From: Flavobacterium sp. Leaf82
GTDB lineage: Bacteria > Bacteroidota > Bacteroidia > Flavobacteriales > Flavobacteriaceae
Direction: 5' to 3'
Assembly: GCF_001422725.1 (NCBI RefSeq)
Contig: NZ_LMMA01000032.1
Coordinates: forward strand, 330,040-394,039
DNA length: 64,000 bases
Part shown: positions 42,735 to 51,077 of the stretch, one piece after another
Numbering within the stretch: the first letter of the stretch is position 1
Layout: every line of letters begins with the position of its first letter
The notes under the pieces: model-generated
Databases searched by the model: none
Told to the model about the DNA's origin: nothing
What the model saw: the letters and a program-made list of their open reading frames with translations, nothing else
Program-made: the position numbers and the translations under genes

Positions 42735-43274
42735 ATGAAAAAAATTATACTCGTTTCCATGCTTTATGCTTGCGCTATTGGTCTGGCGCAAGAAAAAATG
42801 ATCAGTAAAACAGGTAAAATAACTTTTGAAGCATCTGTTGCTTCTTTTGAAGAGGTTAAAGCTACAAATAACAATGTAACCTTTGTATTGAATACTACAA
42901 CAGGAGAAATTGCAAGTTTAGCATTGATGAAAGGATTTCAATTTAAAGTTGCGTTAATGGAAGAGCATTTCAATGAAAATTATATGGAGAGCGATCAATA
43001 CCCTAAAGCTATATTTAAAGGGAAAATAGAAGATTTTGATTTAAACAGTCTTACCAATTCCGCTAAAGATTTTACTATAAAAGGGAAGTTAGAGCTTCAT
43101 GGAAAATCAAAGGATATAATAACCAAAGCAAGGATAATGATGTCCGGATCTGGAATTAGTATTGTATCTAATTTTGCCGTAAATGCCAGTGATTTTAACA
43201 TCGTCATACCAACTCTCGTGAAAAGCAAAGTTTCTAATAAAATAAATATTCTAGTTGTTGCGGTTTTGAAATGA
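42735..43274 (+). CDS. YceI family protein (second of two)
   Basis: A tandem paralogue of the gene just upstream, with the same length (179), signal peptide (MKKIILVSMLYACAIGLAQ) and barrel signature (ITFEASVASFEEVKATNNNVTFVLNTTTGEIASLALMKGFQFKVALMEEHFNENYMESDQYPKAIF). The C-terminal strand is VSNKINILVVAVLK. The pair probably arose by local duplication. Ligands might differ, since the calyx residues diverge in the middle. Confidence 0.85.
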   Translation: MKKIILVSMLYACAIGLAQEKMISKTGKITFEASVASFEEVKATNNNVTFVLNTTTGEIASLALMKGFQFKVALMEEHFNENYMESDQYPKAIFKGKIEDFDLNSLTNSAKDFTIKGKLELHGKSKDIITKARIMMSGSGISIVSNFAVNASDFNIVIPTLVKSKVSNKINILVVAVLK

Positions 43275-43339
43275 CAGATCAAAAAAGTAAGATTTATAAC
43301 TTTAAGAGAAGTATACTAAACCATTAAAAAGATTTAATT

Positions 43340-44236
43340 TTGAAAAACCAATTATTCGCTATTTCAAAAATGGAGGAAGAAATAAAAGTTGAAAACGACT
43401 TTGCACTTATCCGTTTTCAGAATGACGGTCCAGAACCTTTTTTTACACACCGTCAACTAACCACTGATTTCATACAGTTTCATTTCGTACTTAAAGGTAA
43501 CGCCAAATTTTCATTTAATAATGGTAATTATGATTTAGCACTACAAGAAGAAAAATCCTTTCTTTTATACAATCCACAAAAGGAGCTACCATTTCATTTA
43601 GAGCTTTCACCAAATTCGTGGATGATTTCTGTTATTATTTCAATTAGGAAATTTCATGCATTGTTTTCTGTTGAAGCAGATTATATTACTTTTTTAAGTC
43701 CTGATAACAAGTATAAAAATTATTATAATGAAGGTTGTATAAGTCCTTCAATGGCAGTTGTTTTAAGCCAGTTGTTCCATTATAACCTTCATCCATCCAT
43801 AAAAAATCTTTATTGTAAAGGTAAAGGATACGAATTACTTAGTTTATCTTTTAACAGGAGCGAAGATCCAAATGCGCATCATTGTCCGTTTTTAATTGAT
43901 GAAGGTAATGTATTGAAAATAAAAAAAGCCAAAGAAATTATCATCGCCAATATGGCTGAACCGCCTGGTTTACAAGAATTAGCCGATGAAATTGGTCTGA
44001 ATCTGAAGAAACTGAAAATGGGTTTCAAACAAATTTATGGGGATACGGTTTACGGTTTTCTTTTTGACTATAAAATGGATTTCGCCAGAAAATTGCTTGA
44101 CAGCGGTTCTTACAATGTAAACGAAGTGGGGTTGAAAATAGGTTACAGTACAGGAAGCCATTTCATTGCAGGATTCAAGAAAAAGTTTGCAACAACTCCA
44201 AAAAAATATCTGATGTCGATTAATACGAATGTTTAA
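43340..44236 (+). CDS. AraC-family transcriptional regulator
   Basis: Up to 298 residues. The start is uncertain: TTG at 43340 or ATG at 43370 (MEEEIKVENDF). The C terminal 100 residues have the two AraC helix-turn-helices: LQELADEIGLNLKKLKMGFKQIYGDTVYGFL and FARKLLDSGSYNVNEVGLKIGYSTGSHFIAGFKKKFATTPKKYL. The N terminal part looks like a ligand-binding cupin-like domain. It is followed by hemH after 125 bases. I recall this regulator type beside haem genes in flavobacteria, so control of hemA/hemH by haem or iron is a plausible inference. Confidence 0.85.
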   Translation: MKNQLFAISKMEEEIKVENDFALIRFQNDGPEPFFTHRQLTTDFIQFHFVLKGNAKFSFNNGNYDLALQEEKSFLLYNPQKELPFHLELSPNSWMISVIISIRKFHALFSVEADYITFLSPDNKYKNYYNEGCISPSMAVVLSQLFHYNLHPSIKNLYCKGKGYELLSLSFNRSEDPNAHHCPFLIDEGNVLKIKKAKEIIIANMAEPPGLQELADEIGLNLKKLKMGFKQIYGDTVYGFLFDYKMDFARKLLDSGSYNVNEVGLKIGYSTGSHFIAGFKKKFATTPKKYLMSINTNV

Positions 44237-44361
44237 GTTTTGTTGGCTATGAGCCTGGTGATAATGAACGGGCGAAGCAATCCACGAATTTTAATCTACT
44301 CAATCTGCAAAATCTGCGCGACAATTTTAACATCTATTCTATAGAACAAAGCAAAAAGTAA

Positions 44362-45375
44362 ATGAAAGGCGTATTATTAGTAAACTTAGGATCTCCGGAA
44401 AGTCCAACTACAAAAGATGTAAAACCATATTTAGACGAGTTTTTAATGGACAAACACGTGATCGATGTTCCGTATTTGTTGCGAGCTTTTTTAGTTCGTG
44501 GCATTATCCTGAGAAAAAGACCGGAAGAATCTGCACATGCTTATACTAAAATTTGGTGGGAAGAAGGTTCTCCGTTAGTGGTGCTATCTGAAAGAATGCA
44601 GAAAAAAGTACAGTCTTTAGTAAATGTTCCGGTTTCGTTAGCAATGCGCTATGGAAGCATGACAATTGAAAAAGGGCTACAGGAATTACATGATAAAGGA
44701 GTCACAGAAGTATTACTTTTTCCTTTATATCCGCAATATGCAATGGCTTCAACATTGACAATTTTGGTTAAAGCGGAAGAAATTCGTAAAAAGAAATTTC
44801 CACAAATGACTTTTACCGATGTTCCTGCGTTTTATAACAAACCGGATTACATCAAGAATCTGGCTGATTCTATCCAGAAACATCTAGTTGGATTCCACTA
44901 CGATCATCTGTTATTCTCGTATCACGGAATTCCGGAGCGTCACATTCGCAAAACCGATGTAACCAAATCACATTGTAAAATTGACGGCTCTTGCTGTAAC
45001 ACACCTTCGCCGGCACACGATTTCTGCTATCGTCATCAATGTTATGAAACAACAAGACAAGTCGTAAAATTATTAGGGCTTCCAGCTGATAAATACAGTT
45101 TAACTTTTCAATCGCGTTTAGCGGGCGATAAATGGTTAGAACCTTATACCGATGTTGAAGTTGATAAAATGCCAGCAAAAGGGATCAAGAAATTGGCAGT
45201 TGTAACTCCGGCTTTCGTTTCAGATTGTTTAGAAACGCTGGAAGAAATCGCAATGCGAGCCAAAGAAGATTTTGAAGTAAAAGGAGGAGAGAATTTCTTA
45301 GCGATTCCGTGTTTGAATGATGATGATGAATGGTGTAAGACCGTGAGTAATTGGATTAATGACTGGGCTAGATAA
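44362..45375 (+). CDS. hemH: Ferrochelatase
   Basis: 337 residues. Inserts ferrous iron into protoporphyrin IX, the last step of haem synthesis. Starts KGVLLVNLGSPESPTTKDVKPYLDEFLMD, then LVVLSERM, ALRYGSM-like AMRYGSMTIEKGL, and the key His in LLFSYHGIPERH at about 191. C-rich CKIDGSCCNTPSPAHDFCYRHQC and the Glu-rich VTPAFVSDCLETLEEI follow, the latter holding the second catalytic region. All conserved residues are present. Confidence 0.95.
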   Translation: MKGVLLVNLGSPESPTTKDVKPYLDEFLMDKHVIDVPYLLRAFLVRGIILRKRPEESAHAYTKIWWEEGSPLVVLSERMQKKVQSLVNVPVSLAMRYGSMTIEKGLQELHDKGVTEVLLFPLYPQYAMASTLTILVKAEEIRKKKFPQMTFTDVPAFYNKPDYIKNLADSIQKHLVGFHYDHLLFSYHGIPERHIRKTDVTKSHCKIDGSCCNTPSPAHDFCYRHQCYETTRQVVKLLGLPADKYSLTFQSRLAGDKWLEPYTDVEVDKMPAKGIKKLAVVTPAFVSDCLETLEEIAMRAKEDFEVKGGENFLAIPCLNDDDEWCKTVSNWINDWAR

Positions 45376-45600
45376 ATCTAAATTAAGAGCATAGAATATT
45401 ACATTTACTATTAATAGTTAGATTATTTAATCTTTTGGTTAATCCCAAACTTTCGCACCTGATCCGATAGTCGTTGCAGGTTATGTTTCTGTATCAAAAA
45501 AGACATCAGCTCCATATATTTAAAGTATTGAGCTGGCAATAAAATGTTAAGCAGTATCTCATATATAATCTGCTATTACTATTGTTCAGGATAGTAATTA

Positions 45601-45632
45601 CAGAAAAAGCCCTGAAATTTCAGGGCTTTTCT
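45601..45632. terminator. Bidirectional terminator between hemH and the fasciclin gene
   Basis: CAGAAAAAGCCCTGAAA and TTTCAGGGCTTTTCTG form a long stem with almost no loop. It can serve both converging genes. The rest of 45376-45657 shows a short open minus-strand stretch at 45424-45566 without a start codon, which I do not call. Confidence 0.75.
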
Positions 45633-45657
45633 GTAATTGTATTTTATTCACGGAAAA

Positions 45658-46212
45658 TTACATTTTCGGAAGCAGTACTGTATCCACTACATGTATAACA
45701 CCATTGGATTGATTTACATCTGAAATAGTAACTTTAGCCTTATTGCCGCTCTCGTCGCTGATGTACAAATCTTTTCCATCCATCCAGGCAGTTAAAGTTC
45801 CGCCGCTCACTGTTTTTAAAGTGGCTTTTCCTTTACCGGCTTTTATTGCTTTTGCAATATCAGAACTATTCATTTTACCGGATACTACATGATAGGTCAA
45901 TATAGTTTGCAATGTTTTAATATTCTCAGGTTTCAATAATGTTTCAACAGTTCCGGCCGGTAATTTACTAAAAGCTTCATTTGTCGGTGCAAAAACAGTA
46001 AATGGACCTTTACCTTGCAGGGTTTCAACTAATCCTGCTGCTTTTACTGCTGCTACCAATGTGGTATGATCCTTTGAGTTTACCGCATTTTCTATAATAT
46101 TTTTATTAGGATACATAGCCGCTCCACCAACCATTACTGTTTTTTGTGCAAATGATGTAAATCCAAATCCTAATGCCAGGATTGCTGCTGCTAAAAATTT
46201 TCCAGTTTTCAT
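45658..46212 (-). CDS. Fasciclin (FAS1) domain protein
   Basis: 184 residues with a signal peptide (MKTGKFLAAAILALGFGFTSFA) and one FAS1 domain: LVAAVKAAGLVETLQGKGPFTVFAPTNEAFSKLP, LQTILTYHVVSGKM and the second motif INQSNGVIHVVDTVLLP. FAS1 proteins mediate adhesion, or bind lipid or carbohydrate, at the cell surface or in the periplasm. It is divergent from the Crp/Fnr gene. Confidence 0.92.
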   Translation of the reverse strand: MKTGKFLAAAILALGFGFTSFAQKTVMVGGAAMYPNKNIIENAVNSKDHTTLVAAVKAAGLVETLQGKGPFTVFAPTNEAFSKLPAGTVETLLKPENIKTLQTILTYHVVSGKMNSSDIAKAIKAGKGKATLKTVSGGTLTAWMDGKDLYISDESGNKAKVTISDVNQSNGVIHVVDTVLLPKM

Positions 46213-46566
46213 AATTACTTTTTTTAAGTTATAAAGTCATTTACGCTTTAATATTCTTTTTGGTTTTAAAATAAGCCAAGAAATAAACTAAAATAAAACC
46301 GGACTAACTAAAAGGTATTATGGATGAGTATTTTAAGGGAATATTTTTTGATAACTTACTATGGTCAAAATAATTTCGCTGTTATCTTCACAATCAAAGC
46401 AGCCTGAAAAGATGAAAAGGAGAGGCGAAAATTTCTTTTTCTTTAGTTGTGATATGTTTAGATCAGAAAAGCAGTTTAGATACTATACTTTTAATGTAAC
46501 TTTATTAATCGTAAATTATGCATCAGGCTACTATATGCTTATAGGGCTTGAATATGCGATTTAAAC
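46213..46566. other. Intergenic region between the fasciclin and Crp/Fnr genes
   Basis: 354 bases, AT-rich, with divergent genes on either side. A 67-codon plus-strand frame (46361-46564) has a Lys/Phe-rich sequence and no homology I know; it ends directly before the Crp/Fnr start and I do not regard it as a gene. No clear promoter box was found. Confidence 0.4.
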
Positions 46567-47298
46567 ATGGAAGCGAATTATTTTTCAAATTGTTTACATT
46601 TACCAAATAATGTATCTCTTATGTACGAAGAATTAAAATATTGGTATTTGCGTGATCATAAATTGTTTAGGACTTTGAGTTTTTCTCAAATCAAGCAACT
46701 TTGCATAATCACAGGTTTTAAAAAAGCCTCAAAAGGGGAAATTATTTATTTTTCATCTTCAGATGTGCCCCGGATTTTTTTACTTAAAAAGGGGAATATC
46801 AAGATTGTTGCCCTGGATAATAATGGCAACGAAACTATAAAGGACATTATCCAGAAAGGAGATTTGTTTGGTGAACTGACTTTGGAAACAGATAATAAAA
46901 ACGAAGAATATGCAAAAGTCCTTTCAGACGATGTTGCCATCTGCAGTTTTTTAATGTCTGATTTTGAAGATTTATTGCTTCGTAATCCGACTTTAGCACT
47001 TTCATACACCAAGTTTGTAGGACTGAAAATGAAACGTATTAAAAACAATTATGCCAATCTAATTTCTAAGGATGCCAAAACCAGATTGTATCAATTCCTG
47101 AAAGACTGGGCAGAACAGGAAGGCGTTAGAGAAGGAAATTCAGTAGCCATTGAAAATTATCTAACCCAAAATGATATTGCCCAGATTATCTGTACCTCCA
47201 GACAAACCGCTACACAATTGCTCAATGAGATGGAAACCAATCAGCTTTTAAACTACAACAGAAAAGAAATTATCATTCGAGATATTACCAAATTATAA
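46567..47298 (+). CDS. Crp/Fnr-family transcriptional regulator
   Basis: 243 residues. The cyclic-nucleotide-binding barrel at about 45-150 has GEIIYFSSSDVPRIFLLKKGNIKIVALDNNGNETIKDIIQKGDLFGEL. The long dimer helix follows and the C-terminal Crp-type HTH holds NYLTQNDIAQIICTSRQTATQLLNEMETNQLL. It lacks the four cysteines of oxygen-sensing Fnr, so the effector is probably a small molecule or none. It lies 90 bases before the peroxiredoxin operon, on the same strand. Confidence 0.92.
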   Translation: MEANYFSNCLHLPNNVSLMYEELKYWYLRDHKLFRTLSFSQIKQLCIITGFKKASKGEIIYFSSSDVPRIFLLKKGNIKIVALDNNGNETIKDIIQKGDLFGELTLETDNKNEEYAKVLSDDVAICSFLMSDFEDLLLRNPTLALSYTKFVGLKMKRIKNNYANLISKDAKTRLYQFLKDWAEQEGVREGNSVAIENYLTQNDIAQIICTSRQTATQLLNEMETNQLLNYNRKEIIIRDITKL

Positions 47299-47370
47299 TT
47301 ATTTTGGGCTAAGTGTAAATTAGCCGACATTTTGCTTTTTTATAGTATGATAATTTTACATTATTAAAAA

Positions 47371-47384
47371 TATGTAAAAACATA
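47371..47384. promoter_or_regulatory. Palindrome before the peroxiredoxin operon
   Basis: TATGTAAAAACATA is a perfect inverted repeat (5+4+5) ending 4 bases before the ATG at 47389. It could be an operator, with the Crp/Fnr protein encoded upstream as a candidate binder. No other copy was noted. Confidence 0.4.
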
Positions 47385-47388
47385 CACT

Positions 47389-47985
47389 ATGAAAAAATTA
47401 ATTTTTATTTTTTTAGCGACCCTTACTTGGGCTGCTAACGCGCAGAACATGATTGCTAAATCTGCCACTGATATCGCTCCTTTGCTACTAGGAGAGAAGA
47501 TTCCAAACCTTACTTTAAAATCATCGGATAATACAGATGTACAAATTTCAGACCTGCTAAAAAAGAAAAAGACAGTTCTTGTTTTTTATCGTGGAGGCTG
47601 GTGCCCGTATTGCAATATGCATCTGCAGGCATTGGCTGAAGCCGAAAAGCAAGTTCTGGATTTGGGATATCAAATTATTGCGGTAAGTCCTGATTCTGCT
47701 GAAAATTTAAAAATGACAGCAGAAAAAGATAAAGTAAAATATACCTTACTTTCTGACTCAAAAGGAGAATTAATAAAAGCCATGGGAATTGCTTTTGAGG
47801 CTCCTGAAAACTATAAAAGTGTAATTAACGTAAATTCTAAAGGAATGAATACTAGTTTTTTACCTGTTCCGTCCGTTTTTGTTGTGAATCCCCAGAGTGA
47901 TATCCTTTTTGAATATGTCTCTCCTGATTTTAAGCATCGTATCACGACCGAATTACTTGTTTCAGTATTAAAAAATTTAAAATAA
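47389..47985 (+). CDS. Secreted peroxiredoxin-like (AhpC/TSA) protein
   Basis: 198 residues with a signal peptide (MKKLIFIFLATLTWAANA). The thioredoxin-fold peroxiredoxin core has EKIPNLTLKSSDNTDVQISDLLKKKKTVLVFYRGGWCPYCNMHLQAL, with the CPYC pair at about 72-75, and VSPDSAENLKM. The extra cysteine and the CxxC form suit a periplasmic thiol peroxidase or reductase. It is the first gene of a seven-gene unit ending at 51722. Confidence 0.8.
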   Translation: MKKLIFIFLATLTWAANAQNMIAKSATDIAPLLLGEKIPNLTLKSSDNTDVQISDLLKKKKTVLVFYRGGWCPYCNMHLQALAEAEKQVLDLGYQIIAVSPDSAENLKMTAEKDKVKYTLLSDSKGELIKAMGIAFEAPENYKSVINVNSKGMNTSFLPVPSVFVVNPQSDILFEYVSPDFKHRITTELLVSVLKNLK

Positions 47986-47990
47986 AAAAA

Positions 47991-48449
47991 ATGAAAAAGT
48001 TAGTATTACTTGTATTGATTTTGGTTTTTGGAGTTTCTTCTGCTCAAAATGATGCCAAAAGAGCTAGCCAGTATAATTTAGGAAACAAAACTGCCATTCA
48101 GGGTTATGATCCGGTAGGATATTTTAGTCAGGGAAAAGCAGTTAAAGGGAAAAAAGGGATCTCAGCTTCTTACCAGGGCGTGATTTATAATTTTTCGTCA
48201 GGTGAAAATAAAAATGCTTTTCTGAAAAATCCATCAAAATACGAACCTCAATACGGTGGCTGGTGTGCTTATGCGATGGGAAGCGCTGGCGAAAAAGTCG
48301 AAATAAACCCCGAAACGTTTAAAATTACTGATGGCAAACTTTTTCTGTTTTACAATGCCTTTTTCAACAACACCTTAAAAAGCTGGAATAAAGACGAGGT
48401 AAATTTAAAAACACAGGCAGATGACAACTGGAAAAAAATCTATAAATAA
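47991..48449 (+). CDS. Secreted YHS-domain protein
   Basis: 152 residues with a signal peptide (MKKLVLLVLILVFGVSSA). The YHS domain at about 32-110 has AIQGYDPVGYF, KKGISASYQGVIYNFSSGENKNAFLKNPSKYEPQYGGWCAYAM. YHS domains bind metals, often copper or iron. This one keeps an aromatic pocket and Cys in GWCAYA. It starts 5 bases after the peroxiredoxin gene. The tail TQADDNWKKIYK overlaps in sequence with the start region of the next gene. Confidence 0.82.
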   Translation: MKKLVLLVLILVFGVSSAQNDAKRASQYNLGNKTAIQGYDPVGYFSQGKAVKGKKGISASYQGVIYNFSSGENKNAFLKNPSKYEPQYGGWCAYAMGSAGEKVEINPETFKITDGKLFLFYNAFFNNTLKSWNKDEVNLKTQADDNWKKIYK

Positions 48450-48456
48450 CACGGTC

Positions 48457-48837
48457 ATGAAAAGGGAAATTTTAATATGGATTCTCAGAATTGCCGCCTC
48501 GGTAATTTTATTGCAGACCTTATATTTCAAGTTCAGCGGAGCAGAAGAAAGCATCTATATTTTCACTGCCCTAGGAGTAGAACCTTACGGAAGAATTGGT
48601 TCAGCAATAGCCGAATTGATAGTGGTAATTTTAATCCTCATTCCAAAAACCACCTGGATTGGTGCTTTGAGTGGAATTGGGGTAATGACCGGAGCTATTT
48701 TATCACATGTATTTGTTTTGGGACTCGTGGTAAAAGATGACGGCGGATTACTTTTTAGTCTGGCTATTATTACCTTATTATGCTGCCTGGGTTTGCTTTA
48801 TTTCAACAAAAACAAATTGTCTAATCTTCTAAATTAA
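48457..48837 (+). CDS. DoxX-like membrane protein
   Basis: 126 residues from ATG 48457 (MKREILIWILRIAASVIL), preferred over an in-frame start 12 codons earlier that would overlap the YHS gene. Four transmembrane helices fill the protein. FKFSGAEESIYIFTALGVEPYGRIGSAIAELIVVILILIP is the DoxX/DoxD pattern. DoxX proteins occur in thiosulfate-quinone and redox contexts. It lies 7 bases downstream of the YHS gene. Confidence 0.8.
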   Translation: MKREILIWILRIAASVILLQTLYFKFSGAEESIYIFTALGVEPYGRIGSAIAELIVVILILIPKTTWIGALSGIGVMTGAILSHVFVLGLVVKDDGGLLFSLAIITLLCCLGLLYFNKNKLSNLLN

Positions 48838-48843
48838 AAGATC

Positions 48844-49332
48844 ATGTTACTAGAATCAATACGCCAGAGTTTAGATGAGTTAATTTATCTATTAGATCAA
48901 TTGTCAGATCAGGATTATTCAAAATCTTGCCAGGCTTTAAGTAATGCCACAATTGGCGAACATACAAGACATATTCTGGAGATGTTTCAATGTCTGGAAC
49001 AAAGTTATGATTCGGGAATTTTAAATTATGACAACCGCCAGAGAAATAAGCAAATTCAAACCGAAACAGAATTTGCTAAAAAATGCATTATTCAAATTAA
49101 AAAAGAATTGAAAAGCGAGAACAAAATAATCTATCTCGAACAGTTTATTGATGGTCTTAGCATGAGGATTCAAAGCAATTATTATAGAGAATTGCTCTAT
49201 AATTTAGAGCATTGTGTGCATCATCAGGCGCTCATAAAAGTGGCCGTTTTGCAATTCGAAAATATTATCATTGATGAAAATTTTGGTGTAGCGCGCTCGA
49301 CCATAGCATACAGAAAACAATGTGTACAGTAA
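48844..49332 (+). CDS. DinB-like metalloenzyme
   Basis: 162 residues forming a DinB four-helix bundle. IRQSLDELIYLLDQLSDQDYS leads to the first His in GEHTRHILEMF, with CLEQSYD after it. The last conserved His pair is in NLEHCVHHQALIK. Three His ligands would bind a divalent metal. Such enzymes usually transfer or isomerise using a small thiol. It lies 6 bases after the DoxX gene and overlaps the next by 13. Confidence 0.72.
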   Translation: MLLESIRQSLDELIYLLDQLSDQDYSKSCQALSNATIGEHTRHILEMFQCLEQSYDSGILNYDNRQRNKQIQTETEFAKKCIIQIKKELKSENKIIYLEQFIDGLSMRIQSNYYRELLYNLEHCVHHQALIKVAVLQFENIIIDENFGVARSTIAYRKQCVQ

Positions 49333-50030
49333 GTTTTGTAAATAATAACGGAGTTGTAATGATCACTTCAAACAGGGATGAAAAAGTAATTCGTCCCAGT
49401 GCTATTGTGCCCAGGAATTATAAGCATAAGGGAAAAAATATGATGTACCCAAAAGATTCAAAAGCGGGGGGAACCTGGTTTGTCATGGATGAAAACGGAA
49501 CAGTTCTGGTTTTGCTAAATGGCGGAATCGCAAAACACAATGTGATACTGCCTTATCGAAAAAGCCGCGGACTAATTGTTTTGGACATTATTTCGGATGA
49601 TTCTCCAAAGGACTTTTGGAAACAAATTGATCTGGATAATATTGAGCCTTTTACGGTGGTTTTGTATCAGGAAAAAGAATTGTACGAATTGATTTGGGAT
49701 GGCATTGAAAAAAAGAGCACAATATTAGATGAATCCCGAAACTATATTTGGTCATCAGTTACTTTATATGCAGATCCGGTAAGAAAGAAAAGATCAGACT
49801 GGTTTTTTGATTTTTTGAAAGATAAAAATGAAATATCACCATTGGAAATGCTGGATTTTCATCGAAACACAAGCAGCGAAGACACTCAAAATGGTTTAAT
49901 TATCAATAGAGATAATAGGATGAAAACCCTGAGCGTAACCCAAAGCGTAATAGAGCAAAATAAGGGGGTAATGAAATATTATGATTTAGTCAAAGCAGAA
50001 GATTTTTCAACCTCATTTATTCGAATTTAA
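49320..50030 (+). CDS. NRDE/TANGO2-family protein
   Basis: 236 residues beginning MCTVSFVNNNGVVMITSNRDEKVIRPSA. The N-terminal Cys and the NRDE motif are the signature of the TANGO2 family. GGTWFVMDENGTVLVLLNGG is also typical. TANGO2/HRG-9 proteins have been linked to haem handling in eukaryotes and nematodes, but the bacterial role is open. The gene overlaps the DinB-like gene by 13 bases. Confidence 0.82.
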   Translation: MCTVSFVNNNGVVMITSNRDEKVIRPSAIVPRNYKHKGKNMMYPKDSKAGGTWFVMDENGTVLVLLNGGIAKHNVILPYRKSRGLIVLDIISDDSPKDFWKQIDLDNIEPFTVVLYQEKELYELIWDGIEKKSTILDESRNYIWSSVTLYADPVRKKRSDWFFDFLKDKNEISPLEMLDFHRNTSSEDTQNGLIINRDNRMKTLSVTQSVIEQNKGVMKYYDLVKAEDFSTSFIRI

Positions 50031-50040
50031 AAACATTCAG

Positions 50041-51075
50041 ATGAAACTATTTTTTCATAAAATAACCAATTGGGAATATTGGCCATTTCAGGTTCTATAT
50101 GTTCCTATCTATTTTCTTTGGGCCTATTATGCCATTAGAGCTAGATCTTTTTTTTTCTTTAATGCCTCTAATCCGAAAATTAAAAACGGCGGGTTTATGA
50201 TGGAAAGCAAAAAACAGATTTATGATCTGCTTCCTGAAAAATGCTACCCGAAAACCATTTTAATTAAAGAGAATACGGATTTTAAAACCATAGCAGATAA
50301 GGTATTAGAAAGGAAAATCTATTTCCCGTTAATTGCAAAGCCGGATATTGGCCTGCGTGGTTCGGGCGTGAAAAAAATTAAAACAATATCGGAGCTGAAA
50401 GACTATGCCCAAAAAGCAAATTTTGATTTTCTATTACAGGATTTAATTCCATTAAAGAATGAAGTGGGTGTTTTTTATGTTCGTCATCCGCTGGAAAAAT
50501 ACGGAAAAATTACCGGAATTGTCTCTAAAGAGTTTTTGATTGTAAGAGGTGATGGCAAATCAACAATTGAAAATCTGATCAAACAAACGCCAAGATTTCA
50601 GTTGCAGTTTAATGTTTTAAAAGAAGAATACGGAGATCAATTGGACCTGATATTACCCAGAGGCGAAACCATAAATTTAGTTCCATTTGGCAATCACGCC
50701 CGGGGCGCAAAATTTTTGGATGGCAGCCATTGGGTTACGCCAAAATTAACCAAGATGATCAATGAGCTCGCTGCTCAAATCCCTGAATTTTATTTCGGGC
50801 GTTTCGATATCATGTACAACACTTTTGAAGAATTAGAACAAGGAGAAAACTTCCAGATTGTAGAATTAAACGGCGCGGCAAGCGAACCTACACATATCTA
50901 TGACCCCAAACATTCGGTTTGGTTTGCCTGGAAAGAACTGGCACGACATATTACTTATATGTATGAAATAAGTGTTGAAAACCATAAAAAAGGCATTCCC
51001 TATTTAGAGCACAAAGCAGGTATGCGTGAGTACAGATTGCATCTGGCACAAAACAATAAAATAATGAATTTCTAG
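50041..51075 (+). CDS. ATP-grasp ligase-like protein with N-terminal hydrophobic segment
   Basis: 344 residues. A hydrophobic N-terminal stretch (FQVLYVPIYFLWAYYAI) is followed by a motif NGGFMMESKKQIYDLLPEKCYPKT. An ATP-grasp fold related to D-Ala-D-Ala ligases follows: PLIAKPDIGLRGSGVKKI with the nucleotide-binding Lys and Gly-rich loop, LLQDLIPLKNEVGVFYV, and metal-binding FGRFDIMYN...FQIVELNGAASEPTHIYDP. It probably joins an acid to an amine using ATP, but the substrates are unknown. Ten bases separate it from the TANGO2 gene. Confidence 0.75.
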   Translation: MKLFFHKITNWEYWPFQVLYVPIYFLWAYYAIRARSFFFFNASNPKIKNGGFMMESKKQIYDLLPEKCYPKTILIKENTDFKTIADKVLERKIYFPLIAKPDIGLRGSGVKKIKTISELKDYAQKANFDFLLQDLIPLKNEVGVFYVRHPLEKYGKITGIVSKEFLIVRGDGKSTIENLIKQTPRFQLQFNVLKEEYGDQLDLILPRGETINLVPFGNHARGAKFLDGSHWVTPKLTKMINELAAQIPEFYFGRFDIMYNTFEELEQGENFQIVELNGAASEPTHIYDPKHSVWFAWKELARHITYMYEISVENHKKGIPYLEHKAGMREYRLHLAQNNKIMNF

Positions 51076-51077
51076 AA

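Noticed and set aside
45424..45566. Open minus-strand stretch (LLPAQYFKYMELMSFLIQ) after hemH
   Set aside because: It has no start codon, is closed by a stop on the upstream side and matches no family I know. It could be a decayed gene.
46361..46564. 67-codon frame just before the Crp/Fnr gene
   Set aside because: Low-complexity Phe/Lys/Tyr content, no start context and no family. It is probably part of the regulatory gap.
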